Positions 6,047 through 13,214 of a DNA stretch of 13,214 nucleotides are shown here, in pieces. This DNA comes from an uncultured Spongiibacteraceae bacterium (GTDB lineage Bacteria; Pseudomonadota; Gammaproteobacteria; Pseudomonadales; CAMLJR01). A program made the translations under genes and the position numbers. The stretch covers positions 1 to 13,214 of the forward strand of contig CAMLJR010000075.1 in the NCBI GenBank assembly GCA_946480345.1. Reading direction: 5' to 3'. Every line of letters begins with the position of its first letter. Position 1 is the first letter of the stretch. The notes beneath the pieces are model-generated. The model was not told where the DNA came from, ran no database searches, and saw only the letters and a list, made by a program, of their open reading frames with translations.

Positions 6047-7027
6047 ATGAAACAACCCGTTCGCGTCACCGTTACCGGCGCTGCTGGCCAGATCGGCTAC
6101 GCGCTGCTGTTCCGCATTGCCTCGGGCAGCATGCTCGGCAACGATCAGCCCGTCATCCTGCAACTGCTCGACATCACTCCGGCGCAGAACGCGCTGAACG
6201 GCGTGAAAATGGAACTCGACGATTGCGCATTCCCACTGCTCGCCGGTGTTGTCTGCACCGACGATCCGAAAGTCGCGTTCAAAGATGCCGATTACGCATT
6301 GCTGGTTGGTGCACGTCCGCGCGGTCCGGGTATGGAGCGTAAAGATCTGCTCGAAGCGAACGCGGCTATTTTCTCCGTGCAAGGCAAAGCCATCGCCGAA
6401 GTCGCGAACAAAAACATCAAAGTGCTGGTCGTCGGCAACCCTGCCAACACCAACGCGCTGATTGCACAGCGCAATGCCATCGGTATCGAACCGAAAAATT
6501 TCACCGCAATGACACGCCTCGATCACAACCGTGCGATGTCGCAGCTGGCGGAAAAAACCGGCACTACCGTCAACGACGTCACCAACATGACGATCTGGGG
6601 CAACCACTCCTCCACGCAATATCCGGATCTGTTCCACGCCAAAGTCAAAGGCAAAACCGCGATCGAGCTGGTCGACCAGGAATGGTACAAAGGCACTTAC
6701 ATTCCGGCCGTACAACAACGCGGCGCAGCGATCATCGCAGCGCGCGGTGCATCATCGGCGGCATCGGCAGCTAACGCGGCAATCGACCACATGCGCACCT
6801 GGGCACTCGGCACCAACGGCGACGATTGGGTCAGCATGGGCGTGTATAGCGATGGGAGCTACGGCATCGCGCAAGGCCTGATCTACTCATTCCCGGTTCG
6901 TTGCAAAAACGGCGCCTGGGAAATCGTGCAAGGTCTTTCGATCGACGCCTTCAGCCAGGAAAAAATGAAGGCCACCGAGAAAGAGCTGGCCGAAGAACGC
7001 GACGCAGTAAAACATCTGCTGCCGTAA
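6047..7027 (+). CDS. mdh: Malate dehydrogenase (NAD-dependent)
   Basis: This enzyme oxidises malate to oxaloacetate with NAD in the TCA cycle. The product is 326 residues, of the group-2 type resembling eukaryotic cytosolic Mdh rather than the E. coli 312-residue type. The Rossmann motif GAAGQIG is at residues 11-17, and D42 is placed to bind the NAD ribose. Substrate arginines are R92 and R98 ([14 protein letters not shown]), the coenzyme-loop motif GNPANTN is at 130-136, the D159/R162 pair is in LDHNRA, and the catalytic H187 is in [11 protein letters not shown]. All catalytic residues are present. AGGA precedes the ATG by about 8 bases. The gene stands alone, followed by a strong hairpin terminator. 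Confidence 0.97.
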   Translation: MKQPVRVTVTGAAGQIGYALLFRIASGSMLGNDQPVILQLLDITPAQNALNGVKMELDDCAFPLLAGVVCTDDPKVAFKDADYALLVGARPRGPGMERKDLLEANAAIFSVQGKAIAEVANKNIKVLVVGNPANTNALIAQRNAIGIEPKNFTAMTRLDHNRAMSQLAEKTGTTVNDVTNMTIWGNHSSTQYPDLFHAKVKGKTAIELVDQEWYKGTYIPAVQQRGAAIIAARGASSAASAANAAIDHMRTWALGTNGDDWVSMGVYSDGSYGIAQGLIYSFPVRCKNGAWEIVQGLSIDAFSQEKMKATEKELAEERDAVKHLLP

Positions 7028-7047
7028 GCAGACGCGATGAAAAACGG

Positions 7048-7078
7048 AACGGGGAGACGGCAACGTGCTCCCCGTTTT
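7048..7078 (+). terminator. Rho-independent terminator of mdh
   Basis: The arms AACGGGGAG (7048-7056) and CTCCCCGTT (7068-7076) pair perfectly. Inside them ACG-GCAA-CGT adds three more pairs capped by a GCAA (GNRA-type) tetraloop, with one bulged G at 7067. A short T-run (7075-7078) follows. It lies 21 bases after the mdh stop. Confidence 0.85.
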
Positions 7079-7152
7079 CATTTCAACAAAAACAAAAAAT
7101 TCCGGAACACTTTGCTCGAATCCCCATCTGATTTTCACGCAAGGAGTACGAC

Positions 7153-7578
7153 ATGAAACGCAAAGCTTCCGCACATTGGCAAGGTGGTTTGAAAGACGGT
7201 AAAGGAACGATTTCGAGCGAGAGCGGCGTGCTATCGAACACACAATATTCGTTCAGCACGCGCTTCGAAAACGGCATCGGTACCAATCCCGAAGAATTGA
7301 TTGCCGCCGCTCACGCCGGTTGTTTTTCGATGGCGCTATCGGGTCAGCTCGGCAATGCCGGCATGACACCGACCAGCATCGACACCAATGCAACGGTGAC
7401 GATGGAAAAACTCGACGCGGGTTTCACCGTTACCGGCGTACATCTCGATGTCACGGTGAAAATTCCGGGTGCCGATAAAACCGCGTTCGAAGAGGCCGCG
7501 CAGAAAGCGAAAGAAGGCTGCCCGATTTCGCGATTATTGAAAGCCGACATCACGATGACTGCAAAACTGGAAAGCTGA
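7153..7578 (+). CDS. osmC: OsmC, osmotically inducible organic hydroperoxide peroxidase
   Basis: OsmC reduces organic hydroperoxides in the cytoplasm through a reactive cysteine pair. The product is 141 residues and aligns end to end with E. coli OsmC from memory, offset by two residues. The peroxidatic C57 (AAHAGCFSMALS), the resolving C123 (KEGCPISRLLKA), R37 (STRFE) and E47 (TNPEELI) are all present. The pattern of motifs (GKGTISSESGVL near the N-terminus, TPTSIDTNA, CPISRLLKADIT) marks it as OsmC proper rather than Ohr. A strong Shine-Dalgarno AAGGAG (7141-7146) sits 6 bases before the ATG. I see no convincing -35/-10 pair between the mdh terminator and this gene. Confidence 0.95.
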   Translation: MKRKASAHWQGGLKDGKGTISSESGVLSNTQYSFSTRFENGIGTNPEELIAAAHAGCFSMALSGQLGNAGMTPTSIDTNATVTMEKLDAGFTVTGVHLDVTVKIPGADKTAFEEAAQKAKEGCPISRLLKADITMTAKLES

Positions 7579-7584
7579 TCGATT

Positions 7585-7611
7585 GCGCGCGTTGCATACA
7601 GCAATGCGCGC
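7585..7611. terminator. Hairpin between convergent osmC and SDR genes
   Basis: GCGCGCGTTGC (7585-7595) and GCAATGCGCGC (7601-7611) form 11 pairs, one of them G-U, with a 5-base loop ATACA. It begins 6 bases after the osmC stop and ends just before the stop of the SDR gene on the other strand, so it may serve both. The T-runs on either side are very short, so efficiency is uncertain. Confidence 0.55.
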
Positions 7612-7612
7612 T

Positions 7613-8398
7613 TTACATCGATTTCATTTTTCCGCCATCGATCACCAGCGTTGCACCGGTGATATAGCTCGCCGCATCCGACAATAAAAATGCACCGGCC
7701 TTGCCGAACTCCTCGACATCACCAAAACGCCCGAGCGGAATCGGTTGTTGCATTAACGCAAATTGCTCGTCGAGAGAACGCCGATTCGTTGCCGCCTGAT
7801 TTTGTGCAATCGCATCGATGCGATCGGTTTTGATCATGCCGGGAACCAGACAATTAATACGAATATTTTCGCGCGCCAGATCGAACGAAATTCCTTTCAC
7901 CAGATTCGCCACGCCGGCACGCATGACCGCCGAGATCAGCAAATAATTGTCGGGCTCTTTGACCGACGACGAAGTCAGCACAAGAATCGAACCGCCCTGC
8001 TTGCGCAATGCAGGCAACGCAGCGCGAATCAACCGCACCGAGCTCATCAGTGTGAGCTGAACTCCTTGCTCCCAGTCGTCATCGCTCAACGCGTCGAATG
8101 CACCGGTTTTCGGACCACCCGCATTGACGACGAGCCCGTCGATTCGTCCATATTCGTTCAGCACCTGCTCAACCCAGCGCGCTATCTCCTCGGCATCGGT
8201 CACATCGCACGAATACGCCAGCGCCCGCGCACCGCGAGATTCGCGCAAACGCTCGGCAGCGACTTCGCACGTAGCTAATTCTCGACTACCGAGCGCAATG
8301 CACGCGCCCTCCTGCGCGAGCACTTCCGCAATGCCGAAGCCGAGACCGCGGCTGCCGCCCGCGATCATGAAGACCTTATCCTGTACGCCGAGCTGCAT
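7613..8398 (-). CDS. SDR-fold oxidoreductase-like protein, degenerate active site
   Basis: The product is 261 residues and has a Rossmann SDR fold like FabG-type ketoacyl reductases. The nucleotide motif is AGGSRGLG (13-20) and the structural NAG is at 92-94 (VVNAGG). A serine is at the active-site position (S143/S144, TSSSV), and the C-terminal INCLVPG and ITGATLVIDGG segments are typical. Where the catalytic YxxxK should stand, the protein reads ISAVM-R (155-160), so Tyr is replaced by Ile and Lys by Met; the tetrad Asn is not apparent either. This resembles the BKR-like SDR subgroup noted for imperfect catalytic motifs. The start at 8398 was chosen because AGAGG stands 7 bases upstream and the Rossmann strand follows. 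The in-frame extension to 8452 lacks a Shine-Dalgarno. The substrate is unknown. Confidence 0.9.
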   Translation of the reverse strand: MQLGVQDKVFMIAGGSRGLGFGIAEVLAQEGACIALGSRELATCEVAAERLRESRGARALAYSCDVTDAEEIARWVEQVLNEYGRIDGLVVNAGGPKTGAFDALSDDDWEQGVQLTLMSSVRLIRAALPALRKQGGSILVLTSSSVKEPDNYLLISAVMRAGVANLVKGISFDLARENIRINCLVPGMIKTDRIDAIAQNQAATNRRSLDEQFALMQQPIPLGRFGDVEEFGKAGAFLLSDAASYITGATLVIDGGKMKSM

Positions 8399-8405
8399 AG
8401 CGATG

Positions 8406-8410
8406 CCTCT
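8406..8410 (-). promoter_or_regulatory. Shine-Dalgarno that fixes the SDR start
   Basis: AGAGG on the minus strand lies 7 bases before the ATG at 8398 and favours that start over the longer reading from 8452. Confidence 0.6.
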
Positions 8411-8415
8411 GTTAT

Positions 8416-8444
8416 TTGCCGAAGCGCGAACCGTAACATACCAT
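8416..8444 (+). promoter_or_regulatory. Possible sigma-70 promoter for the PilZ gene
   Basis: The -35 TTGCCG (8416-8421, 4 of 6) and -10 TACCAT (8439-8444, 4 of 6) are 17 bases apart. Transcription would start near 8451, 42-60 bases before the two possible start codons. It lies in the 94-base gap between the divergent SDR and PilZ genes. Confidence 0.35.
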
Positions 8445-8492
8445 TCACGCACACATTCATCCGCTGCGCTGTATGTCCATCAATGCGCCCTA

Positions 8493-9263
8493 ATGCTTTC
8501 GACGAAAAAAATGTCTCCGTTAAAAAAATTACTCGTCCGCCTCGGTCTTAAAACCGCGGAAAAAAAAGATCGGACCGAGGACAACTATTCGCAGCTCGAG
8601 CTGTTGCAAAAGCGTCATAGTTTTATCGAGGTTAAATTCTCCCGAATCGAGCGCGCCTTTCAGAGCATGATTCTGGAATTGCATCCGGACGATAGTTATC
8701 TGCTGATCGATGAGTTTTATCCTGCCGACGGACGCGATGAATTGCTCGAAGGCGACGAAGCGGAAATCAATGCGCAGGCCAGCGGGATTAAAGTAGCGTT
8801 TTTCTCAAAGTTACTCGCGCGCGAGTTGATTGAAGGCGTACCTGCGTATCGAATGGAATTGCCCGAGGAAATCGGCTCGACATTGCGGCGTCGTTCGTAC
8901 CGGGTTTATGTCGAACGCGAGAGCGGTCTTTCGATCAGTGCGCGCGATAAAGACGGCGAACCATTGAGCGCGCAGATCATCAATTTATCGAGTGATGGCA
9001 TCAAGCTCAGCCTGCGCGGCAATGTCAGCAAATTACTGGAGAAAAATCGCCAGCTGGAAAAATGCACCATTCGCTTACCCAGCGGCGTCGATATCGACGG
9101 CGATATCGATCTGCGCAACATTTACGTTATTCGCACGCCCTCGCTGCACACACTTGCGGGCGGCACGCTCAGTGTCGCAATGCCATCGCAACGCACCAAA
9201 CTCGGCCAATATCTCGCTGCCGTGCAACGCAAACAGCGACGACGCGAATCGCGAATGAATTAA
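8493..9263 (+). CDS. YcgR-like flagellar brake protein (YcgR-N + PilZ), c-di-GMP effector
   Basis: YcgR-type proteins bind cyclic di-GMP and then act on the flagellar motor (FliG/FliM/MotA) to slow swimming. Counting from 8493 (256 residues), an N-terminal YcgR-like domain spans about 35-125 (LELHPDDSYLLIDEFYPADG is typical). The C-terminal PilZ domain spans about 130-245. The c-di-GMP motifs are intact: RxxxR at R133-R137 (RRSYR) and NxSxxG at 164-169 (NLSSDG). The C-terminus is very basic (KQRRRESRMN). Two starts are possible, ATG 8493 and ATG 8511; neither has a clear Shine-Dalgarno, and the A-rich run before 8511 makes that one equally likely. The gene is convergent with the permease, 12 bases between stops. 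The exact role, motility or another c-di-GMP output, is inferred. Confidence 0.88.
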   Translation: MLSTKKMSPLKKLLVRLGLKTAEKKDRTEDNYSQLELLQKRHSFIEVKFSRIERAFQSMILELHPDDSYLLIDEFYPADGRDELLEGDEAEINAQASGIKVAFFSKLLARELIEGVPAYRMELPEEIGSTLRRRSYRVYVERESGLSISARDKDGEPLSAQIINLSSDGIKLSLRGNVSKLLEKNRQLEKCTIRLPSGVDIDGDIDLRNIYVIRTPSLHTLAGGTLSVAMPSQRTKLGQYLAAVQRKQRRRESRMN

Positions 9264-9275
9264 GCGCGAACAAAT

Positions 9276-11765
9276 TTAAGCCGCGTTAAGCACCAGCAGC
9301 GGCGGCGTATCGACCACTTTGCGACAACCGAAATAACCGGCCGCGCCAATCATGATGGCACCGAGCAGCGGACCCGCTATCCAAACCCACCAATGCAAAG
9401 TAAACGGCATATCGAGCTGCCGCGTTTGAAATTGCCAGACAGCGCCTTCCGCACCAATCGCCGCCAGTAAACCCGCGCATGCACCGAGAACCGAGAACTC
9501 CGCCACCAGACTGTTGACGATCAAGCGGCGACGCGCGCCGAGCGCACGCAACACGGCGTTTTCCTGCATGCGTAAATCGAGCGTGGACAACACACTGGCG
9601 AACAACACGAGCAGACCGCAGCCAACAATTAACCAGAGCACCAACTCCACCGCGATGCCAACCTGATCGACGATGGCGCGCACCTGCGCAATGATCGCAT
9701 CGATCTCCAGCACAGTGACGGTGGGAAATGCATGCAGCAATTCGTTCAGAAATAATTTTTGATCGGGCGGCAGATAAAAGCTGGTGATGTACGTCGCCGG
9801 ATAATGTTGCAGCGCGGCCGGCGGAAAGATCATGAAAAAATTCGGTTGCATCGTATCCCAGTTCAGACCGCGAATACTTTTGACGCTGGCTACCGTCCGC
9901 TCATCGCCTAATTGAAATTGCAACCGATCGCCGATTTTTACGCCGAGGCGTTGCGCCAACCCGGATTCTATCGACACACCATCGACATCATCTGCGGCGA
10001 ACCACTGACCTTCAAGCAATTGATTATCGCTCGGCAAATCGGTGGCCCAAGTCAGATTCATTTCGCGATCGAGATCGACATCGCGCGAATCGTTTTTAAT
10101 ACTTTGCCGATTGACCGGTTCATCGTTAATCGCAACCAGCCGACCGCGCACCATTGGATAAAAGCCCGCGTCGCGTAATTGATGTTGCTGCAATAACTGC
10201 CGCAGCGCGGGAACCTGCTGTGGTGCGACATTAATGAGAAAATGATTAGGCGCGAATGGCGGAATTTGCGTTTTCCATTCGGCCAGCAATGATGTGCGCA
10301 CCAACGCGATAATCAACAACAACATAATCGCCAGCGAAAAAATAACCACCTGTAGCGCATTATGCGTGCGACGACGTTGCAGCGAAGCAATCGCCAATCG
10401 CCAGAACGAGCCCGCCTGCATGCCGATCACGCGCGTGCCGCGCAACAACAGCCACGCAATCGTACCGACCACCAGCAATACGATCGCTGCACCGCCGAGC
10501 ACGGTCAGCGTCAACATCGCGTTATCGCTGTAGTACCACATCAAGCCGGCAACGCTGATGACGCCAAACAGCACGGCACCGATGCCACGGCCGCGCCGAC
10601 TATCGAGATCGCGCCTCAACACACGCAGCGGCGGAATTTCACGCAACGATAGAAGTGGCGGCAACGCGAATGCGAACAGCGAAACCACCGCCGTGACAAT
10701 CGCCATCCATACCGGCCACCACGTGCCGCTCGGCGCCACCTGCGACATGTATTGCGCAAGCACCTTCGCGAATACCGTCTGCAATGCATAACCGCTCAAT
10801 GCGCCGATCAGCGCCCCCAGCGCACCGATCAACAATAAATGCGCGAGATAAATAGCGAACACCTGCGCACCGCTCGCGCCGAAACATTTCATCATTGCAA
10901 CGTGATCGAAATGGCGTTCGCTATAACGCCGCGCCGACAATGCGATGGCGAGACCTGCGAGCGCAACGCCGAGCGCGCCTGCCAGCAATAAGAATTTCTG
11001 CGCACGCTCCATCGCTTTACCGATGCGCGGTTGCGCGTCGCCAATACCGAGCCAGCGATGTTTCGACGATAGTTGCGGCACAAGCCATTGTTGATAGCTC
11101 GCGATATTCTCATCGCTACCAGCAAATAAATAATTGAAGCGCACACGGCTGCCGGGCTGTACTACCTGCGTCGAATCGAGATCCGCCAGCGCCATCAGCA
11201 CACGCGGTGCGAACACATCGCTGCCGCCATCGGGCTCGCTGACAATAACGCCACCGACGGTAAAATTGGCGACACCGATTTCAATGCGATCGCCGATATG
11301 GATTCCGAGCAGTGGCAACAAGCGAGAATCCAGCCACACACTGCCAGACGTTGGACCGTGCGTTGCGATTTGCGCCGCGCCAAAAGGCTGCTGCGCCATT
11401 TTTAATTCGCCGCGCAATGGGTACTCGGGCGACGCTGCTTTCACCGAAACGATTTGCGATCGGCCGCCGGCCATCAGCATCGTTTGAAAATTTACGGTTT
11501 CCGCGCGTCGCAAACCCGACTGCTCGGCGCGCTCCAACCATTGCGTCGCAACCGGCCAAGCGCTGCTTAACACACGATCGGCGGCCAGAAATTGATTGCT
11601 GTTCGCGTTGATTCCCAGCTGCAAACGCTCGGTAAACGAAGCAATACCCACGACGATCGCGACCGCCATCGCCAACGCAACGAGCAATAAACCAAGCTCG
11701 CCACCGCGCCAGTCCCGCAGCAGCAATTTCGCGCTCAACAGCGCGATGCTGCGCGATTTATTCAT
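9276..11765 (-). CDS. ybbP: YbbP-like ABC transporter permease (FtsX/MacB superfamily)
   Basis: This is a large inner-membrane permease of 829 residues, close to the E. coli YbbP length of about 804. About ten membrane segments can be seen: near 24-44, 257-277, 303-327, 351-373, 393-411, 420-441, 472-494, 701-726, 753-774 and 791-813. Two large periplasmic domains lie at about 45-255 and 495-700. Two FtsX cores carry typical sequences, [21 protein letters not shown] and [15 protein letters not shown], each beside a membrane segment. ATG 11765 was chosen: it overlaps the ATPase stop within ATGAATAA, an 8-base overlap. A GTG at 11771 would add two residues. Together with the ATPase and the divergent esterase it makes the conserved ybbAP-tesA locus. 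Type VII family members act by mechanotransmission, extracting or releasing substrates at the membrane rather than importing. Confidence 0.92.
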   Translation of the reverse strand: MNKSRSIALLSAKLLLRDWRGGELGLLLVALAMAVAIVVGIASFTERLQLGINANSNQFLAADRVLSSAWPVATQWLERAEQSGLRRAETVNFQTMLMAGGRSQIVSVKAASPEYPLRGELKMAQQPFGAAQIATHGPTSGSVWLDSRLLPLLGIHIGDRIEIGVANFTVGGVIVSEPDGGSDVFAPRVLMALADLDSTQVVQPGSRVRFNYLFAGSDENIASYQQWLVPQLSSKHRWLGIGDAQPRIGKAMERAQKFLLLAGALGVALAGLAIALSARRYSERHFDHVAMMKCFGASGAQVFAIYLAHLLLIGALGALIGALSGYALQTVFAKVLAQYMSQVAPSGTWWPVWMAIVTAVVSLFAFALPPLLSLREIPPLRVLRRDLDSRRGRGIGAVLFGVISVAGLMWYYSDNAMLTLTVLGGAAIVLLVVGTIAWLLLRGTRVIGMQAGSFWRLAIASLQRRRTHNALQVVIFSLAIMLLLIIALVRTSLLAEWKTQIPPFAPNHFLINVAPQQVPALRQLLQQHQLRDAGFYPMVRGRLVAINDEPVNRQSIKNDSRDVDLDREMNLTWATDLPSDNQLLEGQWFAADDVDGVSIESGLAQRLGVKIGDRLQFQLGDERTVASVKSIRGLNWDTMQPNFFMIFPPAALQHYPATYITSFYLPPDQKLFLNELLHAFPTVTVLEIDAIIAQVRAIVDQVGIAVELVLWLIVGCGLLVLFASVLSTLDLRMQENAVLRALGARRRLIVNSLVAEFSVLGACAGLLAAIGAEGAVWQFQTRQLDMPFTLHWWVWIAGPLLGAIMIGAAGYFGCRKVVDTPPLLVLNAA

Positions 11766-12492
11766 CGCCACTCACCACTTTCAAATCGCGCATGGCATGA
11801 GCTTCGCGATGCACATAGGTATCGGTAATGATTTCGCCCGCAGCTAATTCGATGCGGCGCGCACAGCGCTCGGCCAATCGCTGTTCGTGAGTAACCAATA
11901 TCAGCGTCGTGTGGTGCGCACGATTCAATTCGAATAATAAATCGATGATCGTCGCGCCAGTGGCGGTATCGAGATTGCCGGTAGGTTCATCGGCAAACAG
12001 AATTTTGGGCTCCGTCGCGAACGCTCGCGCAATCGCCACACGTTGCTGCTCACCACCGGAAAGCTGGCGCGGATAATGATGTTGGCGTTCACTTAAACCG
12101 ACGCGTTGTAAAAATGTTTCAGCGGATTTTCGCGCGTCGCGCTGCGCTTTCAACTCCAGAGGCAGCATTACGTTTTCAAGCGCGGTTAAACTCGGCAACA
12201 ATTGGAACGATTGGAAAACGAAACCGACTAACTCGGCACGTACCTGCGCACGCTGATCTTCATCGAGTTCGGTAATTTCGCGATTGGCTAGCCAGATATT
12301 GCCACTGCTGGGTAAATCGAGCCCGGCCAGCAAACCGAGTAATGTCGATTTCCCCGAGCCCGACGCGCCGATGATTGCAACGCTCTCGCCCGCATTGATC
12401 TGCAGCGTAATTCCTTTCAAGATGGGCAGCGCACCAGCCGCAGTAAAAACTGTTTTGGCGATGGCATCGGTGCGAATCATTGGAGTATCCAT
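11758..12492 (-). CDS. ybbA: YbbA-like ABC transporter ATP-binding protein
   Basis: This is the ATPase partner of the YbbP-like permease, of the LolD/MacB-type family. Counting from 12492 (244 residues), Walker [10 protein letters not shown] is at 42-50, the Q-loop Q94 in FVFQSF, the signature LSGGEQQR at 144-151, Walker B ILFADEP at 164-170, the D-loop NLD at 173-175 and the switch H202. All are intact. Three ATG codons are possible: 12513, 12492 and 12480. None has a strong Shine-Dalgarno. I prefer 12492 because the N-terminal length then matches YbbA as I recall it. With 12513 the gene would overlap divergent tesA by 21 bases. The C-terminal tail ends within the permease start. Confidence 0.94.
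   Translation of the reverse strand: MDTPMIRTDAIAKTVFTAAGALPILKGITLQINAGESVAIIGASGSGKSTLLGLLAGLDLPSSGNIWLANREITELDEDQRAQVRAELVGFVFQSFQLLPSLTALENVMLPLELKAQRDARKSAETFLQRVGLSERQHHYPRQLSGGEQQRVAIARAFATEPKILFADEPTGNLDTATGATIIDLLFELNRAHHTTLILVTHEQRLAERCARRIELAAGEIITDTYVHREAHAMRDLKVVSGDE
12482..12485 (+). promoter_or_regulatory. Shine-Dalgarno that fixes the tesA start
   Basis: GGAG at 12482-12485 stands 7 bases before GTG 12493 and supports that GTG as the tesA start. It lies inside the coding region of the divergent ATPase if that gene starts at 12492 or 12513. Confidence 0.6.
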
Positions 12493-13122
12493 GTGTTGAA
12501 ATGTTTTCGTCATTGCTTGTATCTGCTTCTATTAATTGCCGCTAGTGCGAATGCACGGGTAGTTGCTGACAGTGCGAATGCACAGGCCGCGCAAACGATT
12601 CTGGTGTTGGGCGACAGTCTCAGTGCGGCTTATGGTATACCGCGCGAACACGGCTGGGTGTCGCTGCTCCAGCAAAAGTTACCAAACGGTAATGTCATCA
12701 ATGCCGGCATTTCCGGCGATACCACCGATGGTGGCCTGGCGCGCTTGCCGAACCTGCTGCAAAAACATAAGCCGACCATTGTCGTGATCGAGCTCGGTGC
12801 CAACGATGGTTTACGCGGTTTTCAAATTCAACGTATTCGCGACAACCTGCGCCAGCTCGTGCAACTCAGTCTGCGCGCGAACAGTAAAGTTCTGTTGGTC
12901 GGCATGAAAATCCCGCCCAATTACGGCTTGCGTTACACATCGGATTTCTATGAAAGCTATACCGCGCTCGCGAAAGAATTCAAATTACCGCTGGTGCCGT
13001 TCATGCTGGAAGGCGTCGCGGGTAATCCCGAATTGATGCAGGACGATGGATTGCATCCACGCGCGGACGGACAACAAAAAATTCTCGCCAACATTTGGAA
13101 ATATTTGCAGCCGATGCTTTAA
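12493..13122 (+). CDS. tesA: TesA-like periplasmic GDSL esterase/thioesterase/lysophospholipase
   Basis: This is an SGNH hydrolase with broad acyl-ester and thioester activity in the E. coli family member, exported to the periplasm. The product is 209 residues. A signal peptide covers about residues 1-32 (CLYLLLLIAASANA core). The mature protein probably begins near A33, since AQTILVLGDS aligns with ADTLLILGDS of E. coli TesA. Active-site blocks are intact: GDSL (40-43, nucleophile S42), the block II glycine G75 (ISGD), GAND (102-105, N104) and DGLH (185-188, D185 and H188). The start is GTG 12493, supported by GGAG 7 bases upstream; TTG 12496 is an alternative. It is divergent from ybbA with no spacer. 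A 27-base-period repeat lies in the signal-peptide coding region. Confidence 0.94.
   Translation: MLKCFRHCLYLLLLIAASANARVVADSANAQAAQTILVLGDSLSAAYGIPREHGWVSLLQQKLPNGNVINAGISGDTTDGGLARLPNLLQKHKPTIVVIELGANDGLRGFQIQRIRDNLRQLVQLSLRANSKVLLVGMKIPPNYGLRYTSDFYESYTALAKEFKLPLVPFMLEGVAGNPELMQDDGLHPRADGQQKILANIWKYLQPML
12544..12583 (+). repeat. Direct repeat AGTGCGAATGCAC in the tesA signal-peptide region
   Basis: The 13-base word AGTGCGAATGCAC occurs at 12544-12556 and again at 12571-12583. The period is 27 bases, so both copies are in frame and encode Ser-Ala-Asn-Ala. Each copy creates an AxA signal-peptidase I motif. Confidence 0.8.
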
Positions 13123-13193
13123 GTCCATCAATTTCCGCGAGCGGATTGCAAACCCGATACAATCGCTCCTCTTCCAATAACGACTATTACTCG

Positions 13194-13214
13194 ATGGATA
13201 ATTTACTCGCCCGC
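13194..13214 (+). CDS. Possible start of a further gene (cut by the window edge)
   Basis: An ATG at 13194 opens a frame reading MDNLLAR up to the end of the window. It lies 71 bases after the tesA stop. A TACAAT (13158-13163) upstream could be a -10 box, but no -35 or clear Shine-Dalgarno is seen. Seven codons are too few to identify a product. Confidence 0.3.

Noticed and set aside
5873..6718. Minus-strand open frame of 281 codons across mdh
   Set aside because: Antisense shadow of malate dehydrogenase, whose catalytic motifs are complete on the other strand.
8124..8492. N-terminal extension of the PilZ frame back to 8124
   Set aside because: It runs antisense through the SDR gene and its start region; the YcgR-like domain begins well after 8511.
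13133..13147. Small inverted repeat TTCCGC-GA-GCGGA after tesA as a terminator
   Set aside because: The stem is five pairs with a two-base loop and no T-run, too weak to call.
1..13214. CRISPR arrays, insertion sequences, tRNA or rRNA genes, prophage genes
   Set aside because: No regularly spaced repeats, transposase-like frames, cloverleaf sequences or phage motifs were seen.

Overview
The window (about 13.2 kb) looks like a core chromosomal segment of a flagellated gammaproteobacterium with moderate-to-high GC. The basis is the fliE-fliF-fliG-fliH order with a sigma-54 type promoter in front, a TtcA close to the enterobacterial and pseudomonad proteins, a conserved tesA / ybbA-ybbP divergent locus, and a YcgR-type PilZ protein. 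I cannot name the genus. I see no insertion sequence, prophage, CRISPR array, rRNA or tRNA.

Layout. (1) 1-3860, minus strand: a tightly packed flagellar basal-body/export operon read as fliE, fliF, fliG, fliH, with fliH running off the left edge. (2) 3861-4121: a divergent control region. On the minus strand it holds a good -24/-12 (sigma-54) promoter for fliE and two FleQ-like dyads downstream of it. On the plus strand it holds a sigma-70-like promoter whose -10 and start site lie inside a perfect 12+1+12 bp palindrome. (3) 4122-4797, plus: a two-gene toxin-antitoxin module, an AbrB-like antitoxin followed by a PIN-domain toxin, wedged between the flagellar operon and ttcA. (4) 4824-5774, minus: ttcA, tRNA 2-thiocytidine synthetase. 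(5) 6047-7027, plus: malate dehydrogenase with a long leader and a clean terminator. (6) 7153-7578, plus: osmC peroxidase. (7) 7613-8398, minus: an SDR-like protein that lacks the usual catalytic residues. (8) 8493-9263, plus: a YcgR-like c-di-GMP effector. (9) 9276-12492, minus: ybbA-like ATPase and ybbP-like permease, overlapping by 8 bases. (10) 12493-13122, plus: tesA, a periplasmic GDSL hydrolase whose start codon abuts that of the ATPase. A further gene may begin at 13194.

How the parts relate. FliE, FliF, FliG and FliH build the MS-ring, rod adaptor, rotor switch and export-ATPase regulator. The control region suggests FleQ/RpoN control, as in Pseudomonas. The PilZ protein could be a c-di-GMP-dependent brake on the same motor, since YcgR proteins contact FliG and MotA. 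TesA with YbbA-YbbP forms a separate envelope module. Mdh, OsmC, TtcA and the SDR are single housekeeping or stress genes.

Most of the window is ordinary. The best candidates for a second look are the fliE leader architecture, the palindromic operator of the toxin-antitoxin unit, the SDR with a degenerate active site, and the zero-gap tesA/ybbA start region. I did not find convincing evidence of a wholly new system.
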